A stretch of 64,000 bases of DNA from Flammulina velutipes (Eukaryota; Basidiomycota; Agaricomycetes; Agaricales; Physalacriaceae), in assembly GCA_011800155.1 (NCBI GenBank), contig CM022369.1:2480001-2544000 (forward strand). The letters are read 5' to 3'. The translations under genes and the position numbers were made by a program. The notes beneath the pieces were generated by a model. The model did no database searches. It was given only the letters and a program-made list of their open reading frames with translations, and had not been told where the DNA came from. Every line of letters begins with the position of its first letter. Within the stretch, counting starts at the first letter, position 1. Of the stretch, positions 33,101-45,756 are shown one piece after another.

Positions 33101-34970
33101 ATGGAGAACAACGCAGAATCACGCACCATGAAGGTGCGACGCGATGGTCAGTACCGTCGCGCCGTGCTGCGATCCCCATTCTGATCACCCAACCGTTCCC
33201 GTCCACAGCATACAAAGCAAAAGGCGCCTTGAAAGCCGACGACCTCCGCCGACGCCGTGAGGAGCAGCAGGTCGAGATCCGTCGCCAGAAGCGCGAGGAA
33301 AATATCTCCAAGCGCCGCAATTTTATTCCTTCCTCTGGCCCGGATTCAGACGACGACGTCGCGGTTGGGTCTTGGGACACCGATGTAAATCTATATATCT
33401 ATCTCTGATTCTCTCTACGATGCTCATGGCGCTATCCAGGGCGCCGATGGTCTCATGGAATCCGTCTTCTCCAACGACCCCGACCGTCAGCTCGACTCGA
33501 CGACAAAGTTCCGCAAGCTCCTCAGCAAAGAGAAAAACCCACCGATTGAACGTGTCATTGAATGCGGTGTCGTGCCCCGCTTCGTCGAGTTCCTCAAGAC
33601 GGGCAACCATATGCTGCAGGTGCGTTTTTTCACTCATTTGCGGTTACGTATCGTCCCTCATCGCGACTAGTTCGAAGCCGCGTGGGCCTTGACCAACATC
33701 GCGTCGGGCACGGCAGAACATACCCAAGTCGTTATCAACGCACAGGCCGTCCCCGAGTTTATCAACCTGCTCTCATCGCCTGTCCCGGATGTGCGAGAGC
33801 AGGCTGTTTGGGCCTTGGGAAATATTGCTGGCGACAGCCCGCAGTGCAGAGACTATGTCCTCAAGGCTGGTGCCCTTCGCCCATTGCTGGCATTGTTAAG
33901 CGAACAGCATAAACTGAGCATGTTGCGCAATGCCACCTGGACGCTGAGCAACTTTTGTCGTGGAAAAAGCCCCCAGCCTGACTGGGAATTGGTGCGTACA
34001 CCGATACATCTGATGGTTCATCGACTGACGATAGGATAGATCTCGCCTGCGTTGACGATTCTCACCAAGCTGATCTACTCGCTCGACGATGAGATCCTCA
34101 TTGACGCGTGCTGGGCCATTTCGTACCTTTCTGACGGGTCGAACGACAAGATCCAAGCGGTGATCGAGAGCGGTGTGTGCCGCCGACTGGTCGACTTATT
34201 GATGCACAGCTCGACGTCGGTACAGACACCTGCTCTGCGATCTGTGGGCAACATCGTGACTGGCGACGACCTGCAGACACAAGTGGTTATCGCGTCCGGT
34301 GCGCTCCCTGCGCTCCTCGCCCTCCTGTCGTCAACCAAGGAAGGCATCCGCAAAGAAGCGTGCTGGACGATCTCAAACGTGACCGCCGGAAGCCCGCCTC
34401 AGATCCAAGCGGTGATCGACGCGAACATCATCCCGCCTCTCATCAACATCCTCCAGAACGCGGATTTCAAGACGCGCAAGGAGGCGTGCTGGGCGATATC
34501 GAACGCGACGTCTGGAGCTCTGCAGGAGCCGAACCAGATCCGGTACCTCGTCCAACAGGGATGCATCAAGCCGTTGTGCGACTTGTTGACGATGATGGAC
34601 AACAAGATTATCCAAGTTGCGCTGGATGGTTTGGATAACATATTGAAAATTGGGGAGATGGACAAGAATGCTGCTGGGCCTGGGGCTGTGAACCAGTACG
34701 CGGTGTACGTGGAGGAGGCTGGAGGGATGATCGCGATCCACAACCTGCAGCAGCATGACAATTTGGACATATATAAGAAGGCTTTTAACATGATGGACAA
34801 GTATTTCCCGGACGAGGAGGAGGAGGCGGGTATCCAGGAGGCGAGTGTGGATCAGCAAGGAAACTTTGCGGTATGTATTTTATTCACGGGTCTTTCGCGC
34901 TTGACTGATGATGTCTGTGTAGTTCCAAGACGTGCAAGCACCACAGGGAGGATTCCATTTCGGCAACTAG
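33101..34970 (+). CDS. srp1: Importin subunit alpha (karyopherin alpha, Srp1)
   Basis: Importin alpha recognises classical nuclear localisation signals and hands cargo to importin beta. The N-terminus has the basic importin-beta-binding domain ([27 protein letters not shown] split over residues 20-50). About ten ARM repeats follow, with the NLS-binding Trp-x3-Asn arrays: [76 protein letters not shown]. The C-terminus is acidic (PDEEEEAG) and ends GGFHFGN. Six short introns interrupt the gene; the last (34872-34921) joins to FQDVQAPQ. The start has a cgacgATGG context. Length about 535 aa, as usual. Confidence 0.96.
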
Positions 34971-35280
34971 AGACTTGAAGAGGATATGAGTACTTGCTTT
35001 CTTTTTCTGTTTTCCCCCCTTCAGCGTTCCGTTGTATATCAAATAACGAATGAATGAATCTGTATTTGCTCTTGAAATGATGCTGTGATGGTGAGTTCGA
35101 AGTGATGTGGCTAGCTTGCATATTAGAAAGGACGTGTGCTCTGATCATGCGATATGGATAATGTATCAGGTCGAGCGAAAGGGGAGACTATGAGAGACTC
35201 AGAGAGAGGCCCAAGAATTTAATTCACGGTCTATTTTTGCGCACAGACAGAGAAAGCACGATGTGGAATAATCTGAACTA
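34971..35280. other. Convergent 3' region between importin alpha and F-box copy 2
   Basis: 310 bases without a gene. It includes the importin alpha 3' UTR. Confidence 0.35.
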
Positions 35281-36946
35281 GAAGAAATCGAAATCATACT
35301 TTCCATCGGTCGTTATCATCCCACGCTCCTTCAAAGCCCTGTAGTTCTCCAATACATCAACAGAAAGACGCGCTCCAGTGTAGTCCTCTTTCTCCTGGTT
35401 GACAATGCACAGCCTACACCGCTTCGCTTCCATCACCATAAAGACCTCCGTCGCAAAGATGTCCATCAAGGCATTGTCAATATGCATCCACTCCAGAAGC
35501 GGCAAGGTATCTTCACTTTTGATAGCGTGCAACACACTTACATTCAACGCTGCGCCGCGGAGGTAAAGGACACGCACACGCCCTGCACAGCGGAGTATGT
35601 CGAGTAGATAAGCCGAGCTAGATTTCATGAAGATGGATAGATGAGTGACGGGTTCCAGGATGTGGACATTAGGGCATCTCTTGATCTGCTCTGTGGCGCC
35701 TTGAAGGTCGATAGTCAGGCGGCGCAGGGAAGGAGCTTCCATAATGTCAGAGAGGTCGACAGTATGTTCGCATAGTATTGGCAGTTGACTGAAAGGGAAT
35801 GTAACGAGGGAAGACGGATCGGCGCGATCTTTTTCAAATTGTCGAAAGCGAGTGACTGGCAGCCGCGAAAGGATACAAGGTCAATGATGAGTGTCTCAAC
35901 GGCTGACAAGCGTCCAAGAATTTTTAAATCGGAGCGTCGACACGCATAGAACACCAAGTTTTCCCAGCGAATAGCCAGCGTTGCGCCTTGGGTAAGGCGT
36001 TATACGCTGAGATGTGTCAGGTTGGGGGTATATCTCGAAAGGCTGTTGTGATGATATCTAGTTCGTCCAATGACCGAAATAAGCCGTGATGGAAGAGAGA
36101 TGTATCCAGACGGATGATGCCTTTGAAGGACCATCCACCACTGAATAACAGGTTGGCGAAATGCCACGAATTATATACAATGAGACTCCGCCAGCGCTGG
36201 GACGTGGGCTTCAGGATTGGCGCGATCATGTCTATGAACGAACGAGCCGCATCGGCGTCATTCAACGTATTGTGGTATTGGATGTCAATATCTAGTCCGA
36301 CATTCGTAGAGCACTGCAAAGAGAGTTCCATGAGGAGCAAGCCTTTTTCATCAGGTGGCATGAGGATGTCGCGCCAGAGGATGGAATGCGAGATGGCGAC
36401 AGTGCGCCAGTGGCGGCAAGTGTGGGATAGCGTCCACGGTGAGTCTACCCTCGAGTCCAATAAATCATCTCCTCTCATATCGGGGCAGAATATGACACTC
36501 CATTCGAAGATCAGGCGCAGGACATCGTCGGGGATGGAGAGGATCGGGCGGAGGGATTTGTCGTGTTGTTGCATCGATGCTAGGATCCGATGACGCGTTA
36601 TGCTCATACGAGAAAGAGCGGTACTCGTGAGCTCTATTTCTGCGTCGACTTGGTCTAGTTCGTGTCTCATCTCCGTCAAATTTCGTAGGAGAATGGCTTT
36701 GGACTCGGATGGGTGTGAGGGGGAGTTGGCGATGTAATTGATTGGTTTCATGGTAGGCGGGAAATACACATCTCTATTTTTGAACGAACAAGCTCCGCAT
36801 CTGAAGACTGGGGTGTCAGCGTGAGCTACTGCTATGAGAAAGGAAACACTTACGGGATGGTAATCATGTTGATGTTGGATCCAAAGAAACAACCGGTCGA
36901 TCGGCCCGATTCTGCCTTTCTCTACCTTCCAAAAGTTCCATGACAC
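35281..36946 (-). pseudogene. F-box-like/LRR pseudogene (copy 2)
   Basis: The whole span aligns to the intact gene at 28987-30707 and, more closely, to the copy at 50877-52476. The 5' part encodes GRIGPIDRLFL, CGACSFKNRD, the coiled-coil, and the F-box motif LSIPDDVLRLIFEWSV. The frame breaks near 36010-36015, where a C-run has an extra base relative to the other copies, and an in-frame stop follows. It shifts again near 35760-35770 before SLRRLTIDLQG. The start is also damaged: the ATG shared with copy 3 is out of frame here because of 13 extra bases. It still ends in the family-typical KYDFDFF. It is probably non-functional. Confidence 0.8.
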
Positions 36947-37240
36947 TCCGACTCAGACGTGGTGGGCACCCAAATACTTGCCATGAGAGGGTTATTTCGT
37001 CTACACTACCTCTCCGGGGAGATTGTCATCATTGAGCCATTTGTCCGGGATTATGTCTCATTCACCGCACTTTGAGGATTCGTGATACTTGGCGGGGAGA
37101 ATCCACAGCTCCGGAGGTCTGTATGAGAGTATGCAGAGCAAATGCTGCTCTACTCTCTCAGCTATGTCCTCCGCCACTGCCCCAAGAGGTTACCGGACAC
37201 GAACTGTCGCGTTGCGGATCTGAGAGAAGGGAAGAGGTAG
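35281..37240. repeat. Inverted segmental duplication, left arm
   Basis: The F-box pseudogene plus about 300-370 bases of its 5' flank match 50520-52476 in the opposite orientation. In the flank, segments such as ggatctgagagaagggaaga (near 37215-37235) match the complement near 50560-50585, and CCTCAAAG, GAATGAGA and GAGAGGTAG blocks match in order up to the ATG region. The right arm is the corresponding region at 50.5-52.5 kb. Confidence 0.7.
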
Positions 37241-37590
37241 CCATGGCATGTAGCTATGGTCCTAATCGTTGACACCTCAAGCTGGTCTATCGGTTAGAAC
37301 GCGTGCATGCATCGGGTTCAAACCTCGGACATTAGGTTATCGCTCTGTACGGTTTTTACTTGCGACGGAAGCTACGCTATCTCCGAGAACGGTATGTTGA
37401 TTCTATTCTTTATGTCCTAGATGTCTATTTATCACCCTTTACGGTGTTCAAATTCTGCTGACCTGCTACATACTACCTCCCTCCTTTACCGGACGACCTT
37501 CACAACCGCCACAGTGACGCTGTCACGTGACCATTACCCGTGTCACCATCGCGTCCCTAAGTCTTAGTAGTCCTAGCTCTTACCTCCAAT
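36947..37590. other. Intergenic region with duplicated flank, tRNA-like fragment and E-box
   Basis: Apart from the repeat items listed separately, this holds the promoter of the gene at 37591. A perfect ten-base palindrome gtcacgtgac lies at 37522-37531, about 60 bases before the ATG, a candidate bHLH (Cbf1-type) site. Confidence 0.45.
37281..37328 (+). repeat. tRNA-like SINE-head fragment 1
   Basis: An A-box-like tggtctatcggttagaac is followed by a short middle and a B-box-like gggttcaaacctc. The D-arm TCTA...TAGA pairs, but the anticodon arm is too short for a real tRNA. It matches the family at 49405, 49766, 52799 and 52912. Confidence 0.55.
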
Positions 37591-40500
37591 ATGGCCTCTT
37601 TGGAAGATATTCTGCGTATTGAAGACTGGGATACGTATGAAGGGCATGCTACCGAAGATGGAAAACCTCTCCTCGCTCCTTCACTGAATATCAAGGTATG
37701 CCGCCTCTCTTTGGAAAACCTGATCTCTCAATTGGCTTGTATTACATAGGCCGACTTGGAAGCTGCGATATCCGGAGACTTCAACTTTACGGGCACTTTT
37801 GCTCACTCGAGTTCTTATGTCGATGCGCCAAATCCCTGTATAGACCTGGAGCGCGTTGGTCCCTTAGGGCTCCCTCTTAACGAAATACAATTGAAGACGA
37901 TAATTGCTGCATTCCCAGACGTCGTTGAAGGCGAAGGGATTTGGACCATACCTGGTGACAAGGTGTGTTCTTATTCGCTGTTGAGAAGCTTAATATCAAT
38001 TTGGGTACAGATTCGTTTTCACAACCCAGCATGGGATACTTGGATCAAAAGCACCGTTGTCATGTCCTTGAACACTGCGCTTAGTGCTTCTGTGGAAAAT
38101 ACTGTGCTACAGACTCGCCTAAAAAGCCTTGTTGTTCAGTCCAAGCATGCTGAGTGTGTCACCGAGCGTACATTTCTAGATGCATAGGTATACTCACCTC
38201 AATGTACAGGTCCAACTCTTATCATCCTCACGAGTACGCAACACGGACGTCTTGCGCGTTTACTGCCTAATGGTCCCATCAGCGTCCACGAGGATTCCCG
38301 CACATATGCGTTTCTCTCTGTCATTCTCCCCTCCCCGCATTCCGGAGGTCAACTCCAATTAAGACATAAGGAGACCACGAAGACGTTTTCCACCTCTGGA
38401 GCCGCCTTCATGACCTCCATCGCTGTTGGCGCATACGATTCCGTCAGTCAAATCATAACCCCAGTGGAATCCGGGTACCTTGTCTACCTTTCCTATGAAC
38501 TCTCAGTCCTCGGCGAGGACTACCCAATCCCACATCTTCCTCAGCTGGACAGCGCCAGTGCTCGGTTGCAGAAAGTATTCAGATCCTGGAGACAGGCTTT
38601 AGGCACTTCCGACCCAGCGATGCTTATCGACCACTCGAGTGCTCCTTCTCTTCTCTTCCTCAAGTTGAACTTGATATATGAGGTCAAATCTCTAGACTTC
38701 AAGGCGACATCCCTCGAAGGATCGGATCAACTTGAGCTCTCTTATATCGCACCGCTTGCGAAAGCTTATGGCTTCGATTTATACCTCGCTACGGCCAAGT
38801 ACTTCGAGCATGGTTCCGTCGCTATAAAATCCTCTCGCCGTAGGGGCAGGGGCTACGGCTGGCATGACCGGTATTCCGACGAGGACGACGAATGGAGCGA
38901 AATCGACGAGGACAAACTTAAGATGGATGAAGTCGATGAAAAAATATTCACTCTGGACCCCGTGAAAGCTCTCGACGGGACACCGATGCGATGCATTCGC
39001 TCTGAGTTGGACGGAAATTCGGAAGGTTCTGCATGCGACGACCTGTTTATCAATGGTCCCCTCACAGACGAAGAGATCGATACTGATTTCTCTCGCGAAG
39101 AACGAGATGTACGGATATTTTGATTGCCTCATAAATCAGACTAACGGTCTCTAGTATGGCTCTCTGACTTACAGTTAGCCAATTCTGCCATCATCAAGAA
39201 CGTCGCTGACCCCTCTGTAGCATGGCAGGCTTCCGTCTTGGTTATCACTCCAGCAGAACGCGCTGGTCAGGACTTTAAGACAGGAGATACCCACGAGTTT
39301 GCGTGCAGTGTGCTATCTACCTCTTTATCCGAGGCTCCCTCGCGGAAGGAGAAGAAATTAACGATGTCTCTCTTAACTTGGTTACAACGTAGAAAATCTC
39401 AAGATATAGCGGCTCTGAAAAACGCTGCCACTATCCTGAGGAATAGTGCTGATCGCTGGAACGATTCTAACCTTTTCATTCGAACATGCCAAGCCTGCGG
39501 ACCCGACAGTTGCATCGCGTTGATAGGTGTGGACGGATTGGTGTCTGCGTACCAGGCATTTGATTGGAAAGGAATCCAGACTTTGTGAATTACAACCTGA
39601 TTAACCTGTCCGCCTTTTTATTGACGTCTTTCTAGGTATACCGATGCTCTTTCCGCGGAACCATCCAACCAACTCCGTGTCAAAGTTCTCGAAGGAATCC
39701 TGACAACTGCTACAGAGCAAGGCGACGCAGATGCTGTCTCTTGGTGCAATATCCAACGCGTACTCATTGTCGACACCTTGCAGAAGCTCCACACTAGTGA
39801 AGTCGATTGGGTCGTTGATGTGATACAATCCAAACCGAATCCCACTCTCTTTCTACGAGACACGTAGGTCTATGATATGATCTCCCGTTACATATACATT
39901 GACCAACTGTTCACCAGATTTTTCCCCCGTCTGCATGCACTCAAACTCAAGGTTACCGTATGGATTGCGCTGTTGGGCCGGCTACAAGTTGTCAGTCAAA
40001 CAGACTCGGAATCTGTCTTCGATCGGGATGCCCTGGTCGAAATCATCAAGTCCACCTTAATGCGCCTTGGGAGAGAGCTACGGCATATCACGCCAGTACG
40101 GAACGCGACTACTCCCTGCTACCACGGCGACAAGGCCGAAACGCTCTTCATCGAGTCGACCATGTCTTTCGTCCGCACCTGCGAACGTTTTGGCACATTC
40201 GACGCCTGTGATTTACTCTTTGCGCGAATGTACGCCGCTAGAGCTGGATATGAGGCGGCCGGGCAGTTCCAGTATGCATCTAGCTACTATAGAACTCTCT
40301 GCTCGAAAATGGTTGCTTTTATGCATGAAAAACCAGCCATCAAGCCCCGTTTGACGACGTTCTTTGCTCAAGTCATACATGTCTTGCTCCCGGTCATTAC
40401 TACGTCAAATAACGAGGTCTTCCGAAGCGCGTTGCAAAACACTGCAAATCCGATAACAACATTGAATCAATGGTACGTTTTCATTCAACAAACAAATGAG

Positions 40501-41525
40501 TATTGTCCACTGATTTTCCTGCTGCAAGTCTGACATCAGAAAGGATCAAGGAGATGGCACCACGACCTCTCTCTCTCAAAACCCTCTCAGAATGTGTTGC
40601 AACAACCCTTCGTCCCATGGCAAAATCCGCGGATTCGAAAGTTGCCTTGGATCGCATCCTGGCAGTCTGCCTCCAAGCAATACTCAACAACTTCAATCTT
40701 CAATCTTTGGAGACCACCTCTTCCTATCGAGATAATCAGACAGTCAATGGTGTCGAACTACTAAAACTCTGCTTCACCCTTGGGCTCTCTACTCCCTTCG
40801 CCGAACGGATCCTCGGAAAGTTTTTGACAGTCCCCAAGTCAAACGAACCAAACTACATCATGTCGGGACTTGTCCCCTTGCTCCATGTTTTGCCCTCCAT
40901 AGTGGAGCCATACAAGAAATCGCTGGCCGTAGCCCCATTCTCTACTTTTGCCAGCGAGGTCGTGAAGAAATTCGTGCGGTACATCCTTGGACCCAAGCCG
41001 AACGCGATTGTGGACGTGGAGGAATTGAGGACGATTAGTTGTGGGTGTACGGAGTGCAAACGATTCCTCTTGCCGTTCTTCCTTACTGGATGTGGCGTGC
41101 AGGTCAAAGTGAGGGAGGTGGTGAAGATTCGCTCGCACCTCGAAGCACAGCTCAGTGCTAGGGCGCGTGAGTGGGGTGTTACGTGGACGACGCTTCGCAC
41201 AGGGAGTCCGCATACGCTTCAGGTGAGTTCTTTCAACATTAAACATTACAGTGCGTGTAACTCTACTAATCAAGTTATGGATATGCAGATCGTGAAACCA
41301 GGACATATGGTCGCGATCGGAGAATGGGCGGGGACCCAAAAGGCAGCCGCTAATGTGATCGCAATCTTAGGTGACGTTCAGCAGCAGAAAGCTATTCTCG
41401 GTGGTGATTATAGTTGGGTGGCGGGGACTATAGCTGGGAGCGCTGTTCCCCCTCCCCTTGCGACAGCCAAACGCCAGTCTGACGGTACAACCAAGCAGGT
41501 GGCAAAGAAGCGTCGCACCGCATAA
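37591..41525 (+). CDS. Large protein with degenerate 2OG-Fe(II) oxygenase-like domain
   Basis: About eleven exons encode some 1,130 residues. The N-terminal 300 residues resemble the prolyl-4-hydroxylase-like 2OG-Fe(II) dioxygenase fold common in Agaricomycete proteins: FTGTFAHSSSYVDAPNP, IRFHNPAWDTWIKSTVV, the metal pair His-x-Asp in SVHEDS (about residues 180-185), SVILPSPHSGGQL, and VSQIITPVESGYLVYLSYEL. In active relatives the last block carries a His and ends SGYR; here these are Gln (SQI) and Leu (SGYL), so iron and 2-oxoglutarate binding are probably lost. The remaining 800 residues are helical, with no known domain; CGCTECKRF near the C-terminus could bind zinc, and the end (AKRQSDGTTKQVAKKRRTA) looks like a nuclear localisation signal. 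Role unknown. Confidence 0.78.
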
Positions 41526-41997
41526 TTGGGATACAAGTACCCCGACTGGTATATAATTTACTCTATCTATCTTTTTTTTCTTTTCTTTCTTTCTTTTGGT
41601 GGAGGTAGTATCGCGACCCATGATTTATCTACTCTATCTATCGTAGCTTTTACGTCGTAATGCTTTGTGGAGACTTCAGAAAGAACGGAATCGGTTGGGA
41701 ATCATGGAAACGAGAGGACGTGCTTAAGTATATATATAAGTAACAGCTACGAGCGAATACAAAGGTCAAGGACGGGTGGCAAATTTGCACAATCCTTATG
41801 CCTATGGGCCAGGATGTATCCCAACATTCATGTACATCAGGCTTGCGCAACACTAGCTCAAGCACCAGTAGTAGACCCAGAAACGTCTTTCGAAAATCTA
41901 CACTCGCATTGCCATTAGGTATGTATGGTACCACGCACGCACGCACACATTACTTGTCATCCGTATCTTTAAAATACCAGACCTCATTCATACACAC
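41526..41997. other. Convergent 3' region
   Basis: These 472 bases hold no gene. They include a pyrimidine-rich tct/ttct run near 41565-41600 and the 3' UTRs of the 2OG-like gene and RPN2. Confidence 0.35.
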
Positions 41998-44900
41998 TCA
42001 ATCGCTCCCAAACGGATACTACACAAAACACATCAGTCCAAACCCCCCTCAAAAAAGAACGAAGAAGAAAAACGCACCTCAAAAGGCCCCGGAACATCCG
42101 CCTCCGGCGCACTCTCATCAAGCGCAACATGCGGTCCACTCGGTACCGCCGCCGTCGCCCCCCCACCACCAACATCAACAACAGGCACAGCCGCAGGCGG
42201 CGCAAAATCAATGAACTCCCCCTCCTCCCCAGGCCTCAAATCATTCAATAACAATATCCCCCCGCCTCCTCCTCCCTTCCTCAAATGGACATTCGCATTT
42301 GCTCTACCCTTCCCTTTCCTAGACGGAGAAGGGGAGGAAGAAGAGGAGACAGCACGCACGGGCTGATACCGCCCCTCACCAGGGAACGAAATGAACGCAA
42401 GCTGCGCTGGGGTCACCCGCGAGAAATTCGGGAGGCTCTCCCAGGATGGCTCGGATTTGCGTTTGGTGAGGAGCTTCGGGGGAGAGGGGTCGGAATCGGG
42501 AGGGAGGTTCGATATCGTCCCCGTGATGGGGGAGATGTCGCCCCCGCTCTTTTCGGGGGAATCGTCGACTTTCATCTCCACGTCGTCTTCGCCGTCCTTC
42601 TTCGCCTCGTCCTATAAAATGATTTTGTTAGAAACATCAGACAACGACCCGAAGAAGGAGCCTCACCAAATCCATCCCATCACTCTCAGCCTTCTTCTTT
42701 TCCCTAGCCTTCACCTTCGCAGTTGTAGACAGCACAGCAGTAGCAACCTTCGCAGCAGTCTCCTTCTTCTGCGTCTTCGTCCCAGCGGGGTACGCAAACA
42801 AGCTCGGTCTAGCATTGGACACAAAGTCGAATTTCGGAACCTACACACCCCACACATTAGTTCCTCCCCTCACTGAAAAGCACGAAGAAATACCTTGAGA
42901 TCCGCATCCAACCCAATAATCCCCGTAGGCTCAAACGCCAAACACGCGCAATGCGCAAGGGGATACCAATACCAGAACTGGCAGAACATCACCATCCCCA
43001 CGATCGCATTCGTATTCCGGCTCCCCGCGCGGCTCAACAGGCTGATCGTCACGTTCCTCCCACCAGCATCGATGAATCCCTGTCCAATCGCAGCACCGAA
43101 TCGCGCAACCGGGTCTTCATGCTTGTCCGCAACGACCTTGGCGTACATCGCCCGGGTAGACGCTAACGAAGGCGAGGACGCCTCGGATTGTTCGACAAGA
43201 ACCATCCCAAGCGCAATGAACGCGCCCTGCCTCACGAAATCCACACTATCCTTCGTCATCGGCTCCAAAATCTCTACCGCATCCTACAAAATCAAAGAAA
43301 ATGAGCTTGAATCCACCACACCCAACCGAAACTTACCTGAAGACCAGTCCCAGCACACGCGATACCCAATGCCAACGTAGCTCCACACCTTACATGAGGG
43401 TTATAACTCTCACTCAGCAACTGCACAATCCGCGGGACCTGACTGGGGTTCTTGAACAGTAGGAACGCAAGGGCAGTAACAGCAGCCCGGCGCACGTCGT
43501 CCGAAACGTCCGATACCGCAATATGCAAAAGTCGGCGCACAGCGTCATTGTTCGCCGTACCAGCGTACGCCAACGCCAGGGTGTAGACACCTCCGTACCG
43601 CAGGATGGGATCCTACCACCAAACAATCAACATTAGTCCATCCCAACATGAGAGAGAGAAGAAACATACCTTCTCAGCCAAAAGCAGCTTAATAGTCCCA
43701 TCAGCTTCCTCCTGCCTGCCATAAAACACAAACCCAAGTCCAACCGCCAACCCACGAATGATCTTCTCATGGTTCGTCTCACGCGCATACGTCAACATCT
43801 CCTGCACAGGCTCAGTCGCCGCAGTACCCAGCATAACCAACCCCATCGCAAACCCACACGCCTCCCCAGCAATCGCAGAATCAGTAAACAGCACCGCCTT
43901 CAACTCCTCAAAGTGCTCTAGGTTCTTCGAGCCCATGGCAGCGATACCAAGCCCCAGCGCCGCTCCGTGCTGCACAACCTCCCCTTGGGCATTCTTTAGC
44001 GTATCGCGCAGGTAGTCCGATACGGAGCTTCCACACCCGGCACTGATCAACCCAAGGGCGTACAGAGCCCCACCCTCCGAGTACGCAGCTCCTTGCATCG
44101 TGCTCTCACCTTGGCCCGACGGGAGGTACGGCCCCAGGATTGTCATCCCCTGCTCGAAATAGCCCTTGTGGATGACCCCAAGCCCCGCCGTTGCGGAAAA
44201 CTTGCTCCAGTTGGAGGCCAATCCCAGCCACTCCAGGTTCTCACGTAGGAATTGGTCGGACGTCGTGCCCGAGTGCATGAACGCGTTCTGTAAAGTGAGT
44301 GCTGTGTGATATATAGACGAGCGCGCTTCGAGCACGTCCTAATGTCGCGATTCAATAATACATTACCATGAGATGGTGCAACGCGACGTACCTTGGTGTG
44401 TTTAAGAATCAAGAGATCCGTATGGTTGTTGCGCTTCAAGAACTCGAGGTAGATCTTGACCGACTCCTGCCCAGTCAGAATACTGCGAATTTTGTCGTAT
44501 ACAGGTTTTGTTGCCTAAAAACGTTGTTCATATGGGAATAACGACGGGCTCGAAATCCCACTCACTGAATCTCCTTCCGGCAACTCAGTCCGAACAGTTT
44601 CTAGATAGTCTCGCGCGCCTCCTTCCACGAGATCGAAAGCCAGTTGATACGACAATAATATGTTTTTGGACACCAGTGACGTGAACAGCGGCACGGTTAA
44701 GGAGGAATCTCCGAGGGTAATGAGGAGCCGCGTCAAGGTATGAACATGGGACGCGCCGTCCTTGGAGTCCACCTGGGGGAAAAGAGGAAACAAGAACCGG
44801 AGGACCTGATCCCTATAGACGAGAGAGAAGCCAGTATCGATGACAGCCTCCATGGCGTACGTGAGGAGAGACAAGTCCTTGGTCTGGCTGTAGATGCCAG

Positions 44901-45582
44901 AGATAACGTCAATGCGACGCGACTCCAGCGCAATACCAATAGCCTCCAAAAACCATGAGCCTAACCACCTAGACCGAAAAATACAAACTCAACACACCTG
45001 TTTATACTCCCCATCCTCAATACACCTCGTAAAGATACCCTCCACAATGCCCCTCAACCTCGGATCGACACCTTCCTCGTTCCCGCCCGATTCGACTCGC
45101 AGTTGGATGTACCTATCAATTGCCTTGGCTTTACATCCCATCCCGAATCAGCACCAACCCCGTTCCTTCAAGAGACAATAAAGACTCACAAACAACAGTC
45201 TCAACATACTCCTCCGACCCCACCGTCCTCGCCTCAGCCTCAAATGCGCTCCCCGCACCCAACGCAAACGAAAGGGACTCATCATACTCCCCCAAATAAT
45301 AATACACCTTGCTCGCCAACAGCGCCGCCGAGTCGCGCGCGTCTTTCGGGAGGTCATCGCTCTCGTACAAGAATTCTCTATCATCCACCAAATCCCCGTC
45401 AGTCCACCATTCCACAAGAAGGGAGGTATAACTAACATCAACGCAATATGCTCAGAGATCTCCGCCCAAAAGCGCGGGACGAGGGGGTTCAGAGCTTTAA
45501 GCGCGTGTTGCTTGAACACCGCATCGGGCTCTGATAATAGAGCTAGGACGCCAGCGGCGGAGGATTGGGAGCGTACGACCAT
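41998..45582 (-). CDS. rpn2: 26S proteasome regulatory subunit Rpn2 (PSMD1)
   Basis: Rpn2 is the large non-ATPase scaffold of the proteasome base. The product of about 1,000 residues starts [20 protein letters not shown] and has the helical N-domain ([19 protein letters not shown]). The toroid of proteasome/cyclosome repeats follows: [120 protein letters not shown]. The C-terminal region has a Lys-rich, acidic insert and a Gly-rich stretch. The last exon is tiny, giving PFEYPFGSD, the conserved Rpn2 tail, which contributes Rpn13 binding. About nine introns are used. It is divergent from COX13, 175 bases apart. Confidence 0.95.
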
Positions 45583-45756
45583 CGTAGAATAGAATCAGAA
45601 TCGAGTAGCACGCATTTCTGGTGACGCGTCCTCATTGCTTGGCTTCCACCTCTAATCCAAACACTGTGTCCGGGCCAGAGCCGGCCCAGGCCAATCCTAA
45701 CACGCGTAAATACCCTGCGCCCGATTGGTCCCGCCCCTCCCTCTCTCTCTTTAACC

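Noticed and set aside
42033..42070. Alternative Rpn2 C-terminus reading through to a Phe/Ser-rich tail
   Set aside because: A short intron there restores the conserved PFEYPFGSD ending, which matches the family; the read-through does not.
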